33,624 bases of DNA from positions 1 to 33,624 of IMG/VR virus record IMGVR_UViG_3300034093_000266. One strand, written 5' to 3'. The notes under the pieces are model-generated. The model searched no databases. It had not been told where the DNA came from and worked only from the letters and a program-made list of their open reading frames with translations. Origin of the DNA: a virus. Each line of letters starts with the position of its first letter. Positions within the stretch are counted from its first letter, which is position 1. A program made the position numbers and the translations under genes. Below, one piece after another: positions 8,655-16,381 of the stretch.

Positions 8655-9569
8655 TTAGCGGATTCGCCCTGCCATTCGTGCGGCTTTGTAGGCTTGATAT
8701 GACCCTTCAAATTTACCATCGCTGGTAAGGGGTACATCTCTGCCGTTTGCCGCCGATCTGATTGGGTTAATCGGCGCTGGCGCTTTACTTTTCCCAACAA
8801 CAGTCTTAGATGTTGGCTCAGTCTTTTCGTACTGGGCCTCTAGCTTTCCAATGCTTCTCAAAGCCGATGCCACCGTCATGCCTGAGAGTTTCTCTGCAAA
8901 CTCGGGATTCTCGGCAAGGTGATACAGAATTCGCGGCCCTACATCTGATTCAAAGATTGCATCCCGCACTTCGTTGCTCACAACAACGTCAGCAGAACCA
9001 ACCATATCGTCAAAATCAGGCATCTCAGACTTGGCAGCTTTAACCCGATCAGTCCAGGCGTTTATCACCTTTTCCCGTTCGGCTTGCTGTTTAGCCTGTG
9101 CTTCCTTCTGCTTTTCCTCGCCCATCCTTTGTTCAACCCGATAATCTGTCAACGCCTTAGCATATTCATACATATCGGAGAAATTCTCTGGCTTGGGTTC
9201 ACCAGTTGGCTGGGTTTCAGCTTGCGGCTTTGCCCGTCCTTCCAATTCCCTAACTTTGGCCTCTAAAGATTCCCGCGCTTCCCGTTCCCGCTTGGCTTCT
9301 TGCCTTGCTTCCTCGCGTTGCTTGGTTATCTTTTCAAACCTTAATTCCAGCTTTGGATTGCGTTTTCTTTCCTCTGTCGCTGTCGCTTCATCTTCCCCAA
9401 GCGGCTCACTCTGGCTTTGCGATTCTGTCGGCTCTGTGGGAGTTTTCTCAACCACAGCCTCGACAGGCGCTCTATCAGCTAAACCCATCTTCTTGGCGTT
9501 GAACTCAGCTAAATTCTCACTTGTCACCACGTTAGCGGCGACTTTTGGTGCTTCTTGCACTTCAGACAT
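8655..9569 (-). CDS. Capsid scaffolding protein (304 aa)
   Basis: Very charged and helical: a disordered acidic N-terminal third (TPTEPTESQSQSEPLGEDEA), then a long Glu/Arg/Lys coiled coil (residues ~70-180, e.g. KITKQREEARQEAKREREAR). The C-terminal basic tail ends AYKAARMAGRIR, like the coat-binding helix of scaffolds. Placement between portal and coat is the P22 order. GGAG lies ahead of ATG 9569. The gene has its own candidate promoter and leader hairpin upstream. Confidence 0.88.
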   Translation of the reverse strand: MSEVQEAPKVAANVVTSENLAEFNAKKMGLADRAPVEAVVEKTPTEPTESQSQSEPLGEDEATATEERKRNPKLELRFEKITKQREEARQEAKREREARESLEAKVRELEGRAKPQAETQPTGEPKPENFSDMYEYAKALTDYRVEQRMGEEKQKEAQAKQQAEREKVINAWTDRVKAAKSEMPDFDDMVGSADVVVSNEVRDAIFESDVGPRILYHLAENPEFAEKLSGMTVASALRSIGKLEAQYEKTEPTSKTVVGKSKAPAPINPIRSAANGRDVPLTSDGKFEGSYQAYKAARMAGRIR

Positions 9570-9585
9570 GGATTACTCCAAGGAT

Positions 9586-9609
9586 TTACCCAGTTGACCC
9601 AACTGGTAA
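9586..9609 (-). promoter_or_regulatory. Leader hairpin upstream of scaffold gene
   Basis: An inverted repeat TTACC(C)AGTTG / CAACTGGTAA with a 3-nt loop (10 pairs, one bulge) lies in the transcribed leader between the candidate promoter at 9620-9647 and the scaffold start. No U-run follows, so it is more likely an mRNA-stabilising or translational element than a terminator. Confidence 0.5.
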
Positions 9610-9619
9610 GGTTTGGGCG

Positions 9620-9647
9620 ATATTACCCGAAATCATGTCAATGTCAA
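9620..9647 (-). promoter_or_regulatory. Candidate strong promoter for scaffold and coat
   Basis: Directly after the portal stop the minus strand reads TTGACATTGACA, a tandem perfect -35 hexamer. The first copy (9647-9642) is followed after 16 nt by TAATAT (9625-9620). Transcription would start near 9613, about 44 nt before the scaffold ATG. A dedicated promoter would raise coat and scaffold output relative to terminase and portal. Confidence 0.6.
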
Positions 9648-11774
9648 TTATTGCGGCATTCCTTGTATAAAGGGATTGGGCTGGTGACTAATATCTTGGG
9701 CGGCAAACATTGCAAGCTGTTGCTGTTCAGCGTTTAGGCGTTCAATCTCCATCATTAACTGATCAGGTGACATTCTTGCAATAAGCATTTTGACCAACGC
9801 ATCAATTTCAGACTTGTTTTGGCTAGTAATTGCATTGACATTGGTTTGATTAACTTTTGCTTCGTTAATTGTTTCGGTGTTGTGCGCCCGTGCGGTCACA
9901 TCCATCAGCTTGCGTCTAGTTGCGCCTTCTTCTCTGATCTGGGCCACTTGCGCCCTGTTATTGATTTCCAGACCCGCCGCTTGCAATTGCTGTTGTAACT
10001 GCTGAATCATTTGCTCAGATTGCGCCAAACGCATCTGGGCTTCTGGCGGTATGTCGGATTTCTCGTCAATGTTTGCCATCGGGTTCATAGCGGCAAGGCG
10101 GTCAGCAATTACATCTGCGCCTGGGAAATCCATGTTTCTGAATACCAAGTCCCCCGCAATATTAAACAATTCCTGATTGCCCGTCAGCAAAGGCATCATG
10201 GATTCAACCGCTTGCTGGCGCTTGGTCTGGAATCCTGGGCCTGTGTCCATCACCACATCGTATTCGCCAACGGTCACATCGTTTAAAACCTCGCCAATCT
10301 CGTTTTGCTCGTTGATCGTGGTCATGTCGGGTTGACCATCAGAACCAATAATCCGCATCACTCGCTGGGTGTCGTAAATCTTGGGTATCAGGTCAAGAAT
10401 AATGCGCCCAGTTTGAGCAATGGAACGGGTCAAATTGTCGTAAAAGTGGAAGTTAGACAGATCAACCTGATTTTGTTGGCCCTGCAACGCTTTGCCTGAG
10501 ATATTCCCAGACGGCAATTGATTCGGATCCATGATGCCCAACACCATCTGCAAATCAGCAGAAATTGCACCAGCCGCTTCCATAATCCCTGCGGGTGGCG
10601 GCTCGGGTTGCAGTCGCTGGGGGGCTGGCGCTGGTACGCCTTCAATGTCTTTTTGCTTATACCGCAATACAGGCATGGACTTAATGTTAGCCATTGCCCA
10701 TTCGTTTTCGTGACCTTCATCTTGGCCCTCTGCCAGCAGCCATTTAGCCTTGGGTGCAAGCGCCACCGATTCGGTCATGCTGGTGCGCCAGAAGTTATAC
10801 ATCCGCTGGGGGTCTTTGGCAAACCGAACTAAACCGTATTTCTTGCGCTTGTCATCCACAATCACCTGTGCGCCATAACAAGGCACAACGGGGATATATT
10901 TACCCGCCCAGGTCTTTTCCTCTAACACTTCCATTGCGGTCATCTTGACCCATTTAACAGCCTTGCGGAATGAATCCCGTTCATCAACCACAGTCAACTT
11001 TGCGGCCTCAACCCGTGCAAAGAAGTTGGCGCTGTCCCCAAATGACGTTGTGCCATCACTCAGCAAATACAGTTTGGCACGTTCACGCTCAATGTAAAAA
11101 TACTCGGCAATCCGAATATCCTCTTTGGTCACCCAGGCAGAGGTGTCATCCCCTGTGCTGCGTTGCTGGAAGTTAGCCCCATCGTTTGCACCTGGATACA
11201 TTTCCCGAAATATCTTCTTGTCCAGCACAGTGGTGATTAGGCATCGCTCGGCATCTGACCCATCGGGCCTGACGCTGTTGGGGTCAAAGTAGACAGTAAA
11301 GGGGTTTTCAACGGCATCAATGTAGATTTCTTGGTCGAAAGAATCTTCCCGCACATACTTGTAATTGATGCGCCAGTAGCCCCAACCCATCCTGACAGCG
11401 TAATCAAATGCGGTGTCGTAAGCTGTGTCGGCGCTGGAATTGACCTCGATGTGACGGGTGATGCCCTCAATGACCTGGGCAATCTTGTAGTCGGCAAGGT
11501 TGTTGACGGGGTGAACTTTAATGCGTGGGCGCTGCATCCTTTGCTGGTTGGTCACCTGTCGGATGTATGCATCGATCTTGTTGATCGTCAGGCAAGGGCG
11601 GCTTTCCAGATTTCGGCTATTCTGAATCTCAACGGGCCATTGGTCACCAGCGGCAAACTTAATGTCGTTTAACGCCTCGGCTCGGTTTGTAGAGTCCGAA
11701 TCATTGACCAAGCGCCAAAACTTGATCGCTTCGTTAATCTTGGCGTTTGCGCCGTCTGCATCTTGGTAAGCCAT
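9648..11774 (-). CDS. Portal protein, P22 gp1-like (708 aa)
   Basis: Forms the 12-mer ring at the head vertex through which DNA is packaged and ejected. N-terminal sequence (EAIKFWRLVNDSDSTNRAEA, KFAAGDQWP, RPCLTINKIDAYIRQVTNQQ) and GWGYWRINYKYVREDSFDQE match the P22-type portal family, and 708 aa fits P22 gp1 (~725). The C-terminal part is Gln-rich and helical (QMIQQLQQQLQAAG), as expected for the barrel helix. It sits between large terminase and scaffold, the P22 order. Confidence 0.92.
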   Translation of the reverse strand: MAYQDADGANAKINEAIKFWRLVNDSDSTNRAEALNDIKFAAGDQWPVEIQNSRNLESRPCLTINKIDAYIRQVTNQQRMQRPRIKVHPVNNLADYKIAQVIEGITRHIEVNSSADTAYDTAFDYAVRMGWGYWRINYKYVREDSFDQEIYIDAVENPFTVYFDPNSVRPDGSDAERCLITTVLDKKIFREMYPGANDGANFQQRSTGDDTSAWVTKEDIRIAEYFYIERERAKLYLLSDGTTSFGDSANFFARVEAAKLTVVDERDSFRKAVKWVKMTAMEVLEEKTWAGKYIPVVPCYGAQVIVDDKRKKYGLVRFAKDPQRMYNFWRTSMTESVALAPKAKWLLAEGQDEGHENEWAMANIKSMPVLRYKQKDIEGVPAPAPQRLQPEPPPAGIMEAAGAISADLQMVLGIMDPNQLPSGNISGKALQGQQNQVDLSNFHFYDNLTRSIAQTGRIILDLIPKIYDTQRVMRIIGSDGQPDMTTINEQNEIGEVLNDVTVGEYDVVMDTGPGFQTKRQQAVESMMPLLTGNQELFNIAGDLVFRNMDFPGADVIADRLAAMNPMANIDEKSDIPPEAQMRLAQSEQMIQQLQQQLQAAGLEINNRAQVAQIREEGATRRKLMDVTARAHNTETINEAKVNQTNVNAITSQNKSEIDALVKMLIARMSPDQLMMEIERLNAEQQQLAMFAAQDISHQPNPFIQGMPQ

Positions 11775-11792
11775 ATGAACCCCTTTGGGCGA

Positions 11793-13064
11793 TTATCCCA
11801 TCCATGAACCCGCTGTGGCAACCATTTGCTTCTTGCGTTTAGTGGGTTCTTTGATCATAAGCCCAATGTATCGAAACGCATCTGCCCCGTGGGAATAATG
11901 GTCGTGCAATGGGTTGCGGCTGAACTGCCCCGTGTCTGGGTCAACCTCGTACCTGTAATGTCTCAGGCAAGCCAGACCATCGGCGGTATGTTCGCGGTCA
12001 AAGTAACAGTTTGGGAATATTGTCCTGGCGGCGTTGATGGAGTCCAGAATTGGCACTCTGGGCAGGATGTTGGTCTTGTACCCTGCTGCCCTCACAATGT
12101 CATCAATTGACCGCCCAGCCGCCGCCAAGGTCTTGTTTTCAGCGTCATGGGGTAACCAAACGGTATCATATACATAACCATAGGTTTGCATGGTCGCTAA
12201 GTAATAGCTGATGGTTTTCTGGGCATCCTCAATGTATCGGATTAGCCTTGTCTCCATCCCCACAAACTGCAAGAACCATATGGCGGTGCTATCTGACCAA
12301 CCCAGGTCAAACACCGCATGAACTGGTTTGGTTGCGTCATAGGGCACTTTAGTGATGCGCCCATCCTTCTCGGCCTGTTGCATTTCCTTGGCAAAGATAG
12401 CCCCGTCAACAGTCTGGCGGCATAGCCCTTCCCAAACTTGGTTGTAGGCTTCTTCATCCCTTTGCTTTAAAGAATCTTTTTCCAAGCGCAGAGTTTCGGG
12501 AAACCAGGGGTTATCTGACCAGTTCACCCGCATGGTGATGCAATCCTCTGGTGGGTTTGCCACAAAACGCTGGTAAGTTTCGTCTGTTTCCAACTCAGGA
12601 TTGAACGAAATCCATATCTCTGACCCGCCTTTGCGGATGGTTGGAATCAGAATGTTCCACGATAAACGGCTGGTGGTCTGGGCTTCCTCAACCCAGCAAA
12701 TGTCAACGCCTTCGTAAGATTTGATGTTTGACACATTATTTTTAAGGCCCACAAAGCTGAATTCTGTGCCGTTGCGCCCCCTGATGCTGGCCTGGGTGAT
12801 CTCATAGAACCCCAGCAATCCAAGGCTTTCAATCTGGTCGCACAGCAGTTTGTGAACCGAATCCCTGATGCTGGTTTGAAACTCTCGGGCGCACAGGATG
12901 CGGATTGGGTTTTTTGCCCCCAGGATAAGCAATGCTCTAGCTATTCCCCAAGACTTTGCCCCGCCCCGCCCACCATATAGAACTTTGTAGCGGGACTTCT
13001 GAAACAACCCTTGCAGCTTGACAGGGAACTCTGCCTTTGCAATGGCATCTTGTACATCAGTCAT
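11793..13064 (-). CDS. Terminase large subunit (423 aa)
   Basis: The packaging ATPase/nuclease. Walker A GGRGGAKS is at residues 31-38, Walker B with catalytic acids VDICWVEEAQ at ~120-129, and a motif III-like WISFNPE at ~151-157. The C-terminal RNase H-like nuclease shows D253/D258 in DLGWSDST, D307 in LPHDAEN and D395 in HGADAFRY. It is of the PBSX/Terminase_3 type. The start overlaps the stop of the small-subunit gene (ATGA at 13064). The set is complete, so it is probably active; this type is compatible with headful packaging, which would fit a permuted genome. Confidence 0.95.
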   Translation of the reverse strand: MTDVQDAIAKAEFPVKLQGLFQKSRYKVLYGGRGGAKSWGIARALLILGAKNPIRILCAREFQTSIRDSVHKLLCDQIESLGLLGFYEITQASIRGRNGTEFSFVGLKNNVSNIKSYEGVDICWVEEAQTTSRLSWNILIPTIRKGGSEIWISFNPELETDETYQRFVANPPEDCITMRVNWSDNPWFPETLRLEKDSLKQRDEEAYNQVWEGLCRQTVDGAIFAKEMQQAEKDGRITKVPYDATKPVHAVFDLGWSDSTAIWFLQFVGMETRLIRYIEDAQKTISYYLATMQTYGYVYDTVWLPHDAENKTLAAAGRSIDDIVRAAGYKTNILPRVPILDSINAARTIFPNCYFDREHTADGLACLRHYRYEVDPDTGQFSRNPLHDHYSHGADAFRYIGLMIKEPTKRKKQMVATAGSWMG

Positions 13065-13324
13065 TCGGGCTTGATGAATGTGACTTGAATCCCACCCAGC
13101 AATGGCGACCCATCTGCGTTTTCAATGGTCGTTGCCTGTATTGCCTTGCCATCCATCCTATCAATGATCTCTTTGATGGCCCAAGGTTCACCCGCTTCAG
13201 CTTGGCTTACCAACTGCTCGGCAATCCCCCTGAGTCGGTGCGGCTCAGTAGTCAAAACAAGGCGCAACTTATCGTAAAACAGTCTGCCCTTTGCAGCGTT
13301 CTGGTTTCCTTGTGGTGCAGCCAT
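13061..13324 (-). CDS. Terminase small subunit-like protein (87 aa)
   Basis: MAAPQGNQNAAKGRLFYDKL followed by LRGIAEQLVSQAEAGEPWAI and KEIIDRMDGK is the pattern of short DNA-binding proteins found directly ahead of large terminases. The basic N-terminus plus helical EIIDRMDGK region suggests DNA recognition. ATGA overlap with the large subunit gene supports the role. It is shorter than P22 gp3 (~160 aa), so an additional small-terminase factor cannot be excluded. Confidence 0.8.
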   Translation of the reverse strand: MAAPQGNQNAAKGRLFYDKLRLVLTTEPHRLRGIAEQLVSQAEAGEPWAIKEIIDRMDGKAIQATTIENADGSPLLGGIQVTFIKPE

Positions 13325-13354
13325 TGATTTAACCTGTAAGTCTTTGTGATTAAA

Positions 13355-13519
13355 TCACTTTTTCTTTTTTGATGTGGTTTTCTTTCCCGCATCTTTCATG
13401 GCTTCCCGCTGTACTGAATAGCCAATAGCCACCGCTTGTTTGGGTGGCTTGCCAGCGGCGATCTCTGCCTTAATATTGGCCTTCAGCGCCTTGGGGGTCA
13501 TTGATGCTATCAGCGGCAT
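13355..13519 (-). CDS. Small basic conserved phage protein (54 aa)
   Basis: ATG 13519 has a strong AAGGAG 7 nt upstream; the product is MPLIASMTPKALKANIKAEI followed by AAGKPPKQAVAIGYS and a Lys-rich tail (KKTTSKKKK). Small proteins of the shape MPL...I..EI.AGKPPKQAVAIA are common near phage terminase genes; their role is unknown. It overlaps the 3' end of the upstream 69-aa gene by 50 nt in a different frame, and a 13-bp palindrome (GTGATTTAATCAC) covers its stop. Confidence 0.72.
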   Translation of the reverse strand: MPLIASMTPKALKANIKAEIAAGKPPKQAVAIGYSVQREAMKDAGKKTTSKKKK

Positions 13520-13679
13520 TTGCCTTCTCCTTGGATTCTTGGGCCAGCTTTTCTTGTAAGGCTTGCTTCAACTCGGTGTTTTCTCTAAAAAGGGCAGCGG
13601 CTTGCGCCATAGCGGAATCCCGCTGCCCCTCTAGCATCTCAACCAAAAGCTGAATTTCTGGGTTTGGATGCTTCAACAT
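13470..13679 (-). CDS. Small coiled-coil protein (69 aa)
   Basis: MLKHPNPEIQLLVEMLEGQR, then ALFRENTELKQALQEKLAQE: a helical, heptad-like region over residues ~8-52 with a hydrophilic tail. It lies between the 193-aa virion-type gene and the 54-aa gene whose start it overlaps. No family is recognised. The start is placed directly after the upstream stop. Confidence 0.6.
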   Translation of the reverse strand: MLKHPNPEIQLLVEMLEGQRDSAMAQAAALFRENTELKQALQEKLAQESKEKANAADSINDPQGAEGQY

Positions 13680-13680
13680 C

Positions 13681-14262
13681 TTAGGCGGCGCTCGAACACA
13701 TCAGGTAGTAAGGCGTACCGTCCGATGCCACAACTTTCAAAGTTTTGGCAATGGTGGCAGTGCTTGTCACGAACAAAGCTGCGGGAATGTTGAACAAGTT
13801 AGGAACCGTACCCGTGCCGCTGTTGGTGAAACGAATAAATGATGTATTCGTCCAAGTGCCACCAGATGCAAAGTTGGAATCCGCTTGAATAGCCGCCAAC
13901 GTGCCCCCTGGGTTAGTGGATGTACCGCCCAAGGTAGCCCGTAAAGCATTGCCAGCGCCAGAAATAGTGCCAGCGCCATTGACGCTCAAACTCAGGTGTG
14001 CGCCATTGATCGTTCCACCAGTGGCAGCCCCTGCGCCCGTCACAACGCTGAACGCTCGGATGGTTTCACCGCTACCAGTGCTGCTAAACGTCAGACGTTG
14101 GTAAGTTAGTCGGGTGTCGCCACTTGCGGCGCTGGTCGTGGCATATGCCCCGTTAATGATGCCGCTGGTCGTTACAGCTACTGGAACAGTTGAATTACCA
14201 ACTTGAACTGAAACGAACTCTGGGTCTGCGTAAGCTACGCCTGTTGCGATTGAATTTGCCAT
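13681..14262 (-). CDS. Beta-rich virion-type protein (193 aa)
   Basis: Gly/Thr/Ser-rich beta sequence throughout (MANSIATGVAYADPEFVSVQ, DTRLTYQRLTFSSTGSGETI, GTPYYLMCSSAA). There is no signal peptide and no catalytic motif. Similar proteins occur near the head genes of P22-like freshwater phages and are usually thought to be decoration or head proteins. It lies upstream of the terminase genes rather than after coat, so the role is inferred only. Confidence 0.7.
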   Translation of the reverse strand: MANSIATGVAYADPEFVSVQVGNSTVPVAVTTSGIINGAYATTSAASGDTRLTYQRLTFSSTGSGETIRAFSVVTGAGAATGGTINGAHLSLSVNGAGTISGAGNALRATLGGTSTNPGGTLAAIQADSNFASGGTWTNTSFIRFTNSGTGTVPNLFNIPAALFVTSTATIAKTLKVVASDGTPYYLMCSSAA

Positions 14263-14290
14263 GATATTTCCTTTATTTCTTCCAAAAGGG

Positions 14291-14563
14291 TTAACAATTC
14301 CAGTTTTTTAGACTGGCCTTAGCCCGTTCTGCTGGGCCTTTAGAGTGTTTTACCACCCCCTCCATCCTAGCGCAAAAACTAGCTTTTCGTCCAGCATCTG
14401 CCTTGGTCTTGGGGTTTGGGGCTGGTGGCTTTAAGTTTGAATTGTTCTTAGCGTTGTACTCGGCACGGCCTTTGGCGGTCATTCCCGCACCTTTTTCGGT
14501 GGGGTTGTAGGTTTTCCCTTTGCCCGTAGTCTTGTGGGGGATGGGCTTATCGTGCTTTGCCAT
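14291..14563 (-). CDS. DUF6321-like conserved phage protein (90 aa)
   Basis: Basic and hydrophilic, with the conserved pattern GMTAKGRAEYNAKNNSNLKP, PNPKTKADAGRKASFCARME and a C-terminal ASLKNWNC. This resembles the DUF6321 family, frequently found next to small terminase or head genes. The function is not known; the high charge suggests binding to DNA or packing in the head. Confidence 0.78.
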   Translation of the reverse strand: MAKHDKPIPHKTTGKGKTYNPTEKGAGMTAKGRAEYNAKNNSNLKPPAPNPKTKADAGRKASFCARMEGVVKHSKGPAERAKASLKNWNC

Positions 14564-14565
14564 GA

Positions 14566-14733
14566 TTACTTCTTTTTGGCGGTTTTGGCTGATTCTTTGA
14601 ATGCCTGGGCAGTCGGCGCACCCTTTGCCCCTGGCGACCTCATGCGCTCTGGCGTTTTACCCGCCGCCTTTTGGCGCTCTATGCGTTCTTGCTTGGCGTG
14701 AATGTTGGCATAAAGCCCAGGTTTAGTTGCCAT
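14566..14733 (-). CDS. Small basic conserved phage protein (54 aa)
   Basis: Start chosen at ATG 14733 (MATKPGLYANIHAKQERIER) because GGAGG lies 7 nt upstream; the longer in-frame form has no such site. The C-terminus (PGAKGAPTAQAFKESAKTAK) is typical of a short conserved protein in many tailed phages, usually beside the DUF6321-like gene as here. Function unknown. Confidence 0.78.
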   Translation of the reverse strand: MATKPGLYANIHAKQERIERQKAAGKTPERMRSPGAKGAPTAQAFKESAKTAKKK

Positions 14734-14735
14734 TT

Positions 14736-14993
14736 TTAAGCCTCCACAACGGCGCAAATGTCCGCTTCTTGAATGATTTGATAATCCTGACCATCAATTT
14801 TATGGGTGGGCCATTTCAGATAATCCCCATTCCCATACTTTATGAAGTCGCCAGCTTGGACACCCTCAACATCAGGGCCAACCGCCACAATCGTCCCCTC
14901 GTTAAAGGGTTCTTTGTTGTCAATGTAGATGATGTCGGAGATATGCCGCACTTGGGGGCGCACCACCACCCGATCACGTAGAGGCTTTAGCAT
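14736..14993 (-). CDS. GroES-like co-chaperonin (85 aa)
   Basis: MLKPLRDRVVVRPQ at the start, EGTIVAVGPDVEGVQAGDFI in the middle and EADICAVVEA at the end follow the Cpn10/GroES order, and the length (85 aa) is slightly below GroES (97). In phages such proteins pair with the host GroEL and help fold the coat protein, as T4 gp31 does. The mobile-loop region (residues ~17-32) is short and differs from bacterial GroES. It lies in the late operon upstream of the head genes. Confidence 0.82.
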   Translation of the reverse strand: MLKPLRDRVVVRPQVRHISDIIYIDNKEPFNEGTIVAVGPDVEGVQAGDFIKYGNGDYLKWPTHKIDGQDYQIIQEADICAVVEA

Positions 14994-15225
14994 TTGCTTT
15001 CCTCTCGTATTTGCGCTTTGGGGGCGTGATTTGATCGGTGGTTATGTCGTACACAGGCAAGGCGACTAAATCAACCTTTACATCCTGCGTTTCAACAATC
15101 AGATGCTGACCGCACCAATCTTTTTCGTGCTTGTTTTGCTGGGTTGGGTAAAGCCTACACACGCCCATGATTTGCTGGGCGCGGTAAAACTTGCAGTTCC
15201 CGCAATTAGAATCCATTTCAGCCAT
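14974..15225 (-). CDS. Zinc-ribbon protein (83 aa)
   Basis: CGNCKFYRAQQIMGVCRLYP...WCGQH gives C-x2-C...C...C-x2-H, a likely structural zinc site at residues 8-40, followed by a basic tail (PPKRKYERKANAKAST). A near-perfect AAGGAGGT lies upstream of ATG 15225, and the end overlaps the GroES-like gene by 20 nt. A 35-nt hairpin lies just upstream. Cys-rich small proteins of this type are common in phages; the role is unknown. Confidence 0.76.
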   Translation of the reverse strand: MAEMDSNCGNCKFYRAQQIMGVCRLYPTQQNKHEKDWCGQHLIVETQDVKVDLVALPVYDITTDQITPPKRKYERKANAKAST

Positions 15226-15251
15226 TCAAAACCTCCTTTTTTGTTTGGTCA

Positions 15252-15286
15252 GTAAGCCCTGCCGTCTTATTCACGGTGGGGCTTAC
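15252..15286. promoter_or_regulatory. Long two-part hairpin between late genes
   Basis: GTAAGCCC ... GGGCTTAC (8 perfect pairs) encloses a second stem CCGT...ACGG around a 7-nt loop. It fills the 64-bp gap between two late genes. No clear U-run follows on either strand, so it may be a regulatory or processing site rather than a classical terminator. Confidence 0.5.
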
Positions 15287-15289
15287 GCT

Positions 15290-15502
15290 TTATTGGCAAG
15301 ACTTGCGGTCGTGAGTGTAGCAAATACCTGACATTTTGCCGCCTTCAAATTTCTTGTCAGCGCCAGTTTTGTTGGTCATAGCGTTAGGGATGCCCTTTTT
15401 GGCGCTGCCTTGTTCGCCAGACTTCATGTCAGGGGCAGGGTTGCCCTTCATGGAGACTTGTGCGCCGTAGCCTTTGGGTTCGTTTTTCATCATATTTGCC
15501 AT
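15290..15502 (-). CDS. Small hydrophilic protein (70 aa)
   Basis: MANMMKNEPKGYGAQVSMKG, then a Lys/Gly-rich disordered centre (EQGSAKKGIPNAMTNKTGAD) and a short conserved-looking tail with two Cys (GICYTHDRKSCQ). AGGAAA precedes the start. It resembles short conserved proteins upstream of head genes in related phages, without known function. Confidence 0.65.
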   Translation of the reverse strand: MANMMKNEPKGYGAQVSMKGNPAPDMKSGEQGSAKKGIPNAMTNKTGADKKFEGGKMSGICYTHDRKSCQ

Positions 15503-15509
15503 GATTTCC

Positions 15510-15875
15510 TCATTTCAGAGTTAAAAGATACAGGGTTGAATTGATCAGATCAGCAATTTCATCAACGATGTTTTGCAATTCTGAGTCTTGGGGGATTTCT
15601 TCTCGCGCTTCTTGCACAAACCCTTTTAGCTGGGTCAGATACTCATGCGGTGTGTCTTTGGGGTCGTGCAGTTCATCAGGAAACTTCTTCATCCTGGTGT
15701 CGTAGCGCCCTTGGTAACTCTCTGCCAGACTGTCAGCTAAGTCTACGATCTTGGGGTAAAACTTGCCCAGCGCCTTGTGGGTCGCGTATTCGGTCGTTTG
15801 CAAATGCTGGAAGTGCGTGATTGTTCCCGCATGAAACAGCGTGGCGACAAATTCGGCAACTTCTTCGTTTTTCAT
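15510..15875 (-). CDS. Ferritin/Dps-like four-helix protein, DUF5856-like (121 aa)
   Basis: All-helical sequence (MKNEEVAEFVATLFHAGTIT, FQHLQTTEYATHKALGKFYP, IVDLADSLAESYQGRYDTRM). The pattern H...H..T..Y..H.....Y resembles Dps-like helical bundles and a phage family known as DUF5856. Metal binding is possible but a full ferroxidase site is not evident by eye. It is the first gene after the terminator at 15890-15911, so it opens the late operon. A TATAGT lies just upstream, very close to the start. Confidence 0.72.
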   Translation of the reverse strand: MKNEEVAEFVATLFHAGTITHFQHLQTTEYATHKALGKFYPKIVDLADSLAESYQGRYDTRMKKFPDELHDPKDTPHEYLTQLKGFVQEAREEIPQDSELQNIVDEIADLINSTLYLLTLK

Positions 15876-15889
15876 GCGCTCACTATATC

Positions 15890-15911
15890 AAAAAAAAGGG
15901 GGCGAACCCCC
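15890..15911 (-). terminator. Rho-independent terminator with UUCG loop
   Basis: On the minus strand GGGGG-TTCG-CCCCC is followed by eight T. The UUCG tetraloop on a G-C stem is especially stable. It closes the minus-strand early unit (20620 -> 15940) and separates it from the late operon starting at 15875. Confidence 0.88.
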
Positions 15912-15939
15912 AAAATGCTGGCAACTGCTACCAACAGGG

Positions 15940-16257
15940 CTAGATTTTCGCATCTGGAAAGGGAATGTCAATAGGCCAACAGTCCCGCAGGGCATCAATT
16001 GTCCTGTGATGCGCCTTTAGCCACATTTCTTGGCGTTCTTGGCGGCTCAAATCCTTACCTTGGTCAATCTCGTAATGACACCCCAAACACAGCGCAGCGA
16101 CTAAATTGTCATCAGCTTTGACCCCTCGGCCCTTGCCGCCGCCCCAGTTTGTGTGCGCCGCTTGCACCATGTTCCCAGACCCACAGGCTTGACAGTCAAG
16201 GCTTGCCACCAGTTTCAGCAGCTTTTTTGACCTTACGTATGAATGTTTTTCGATCAA
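15940..16257 (-). CDS. HNH/YbcO-like nuclease (105 aa)
   Basis: Starts with TTG 16257: GGAG is 7 nt upstream and no suitable ATG exists before the core. CQACG (residues ~22-26), VQAAHTNW, CLGCH and EIDQG form a Cys4/His zinc-finger HNH arrangement like DUF1364/YbcO or RecA-dependent Ref-like nucleases. These resolve or nick recombination intermediates in phages. It overlaps the upstream zinc-ribbon gene by ~62 nt. It is the last gene before the terminator. Confidence 0.76.
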   Translation of the reverse strand: MIEKHSYVRSKKLLKLVASLDCQACGSGNMVQAAHTNWGGGKGRGVKADDNLVAALCLGCHYEIDQGKDLSRQERQEMWLKAHHRTIDALRDCWPIDIPFPDAKI

Positions 16258-16381
16258 CTATTGTCTCCAATGTGGAAAACCTGTGGAAATTAGCGCATTC
16301 CAAGCGCCTTCTTCTTGTATTGCCTGTGGATATTCTGGATTCTTTGACAATTGTCCATGTTCCGCATTCTGGACACTTCAT
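16196..16381 (-). CDS. NrdR/Ogr-like zinc-ribbon regulator (61 aa)
   Basis: ATG 16381 overlaps the TGA of the transporter-like gene (ATGA), so MKCPECGTWTIVKESRIST is chosen over a longer form. CPECG ... RRRRLECANFHRFSTLE resembles the zinc ribbon of NrdR or Ogr/Delta-type transcription factors, followed by a basic helix (RKTFIRKVKKAAE). It could activate late transcription, as Ogr-like proteins do, since it lies just ahead of the late operon. That role is inference. Confidence 0.72.
   Translation of the reverse strand: MKCPECGTWTIVKESRISTGNTRRRRLECANFHRFSTLETIVDRKTFIRKVKKAAETGGKP

Noticed and set aside
13347-13359. Palindrome GTGATTTAATCAC as a terminator
   Set aside because: Short, A+T-rich, over a stop codon with no U-run; could arise by chance.
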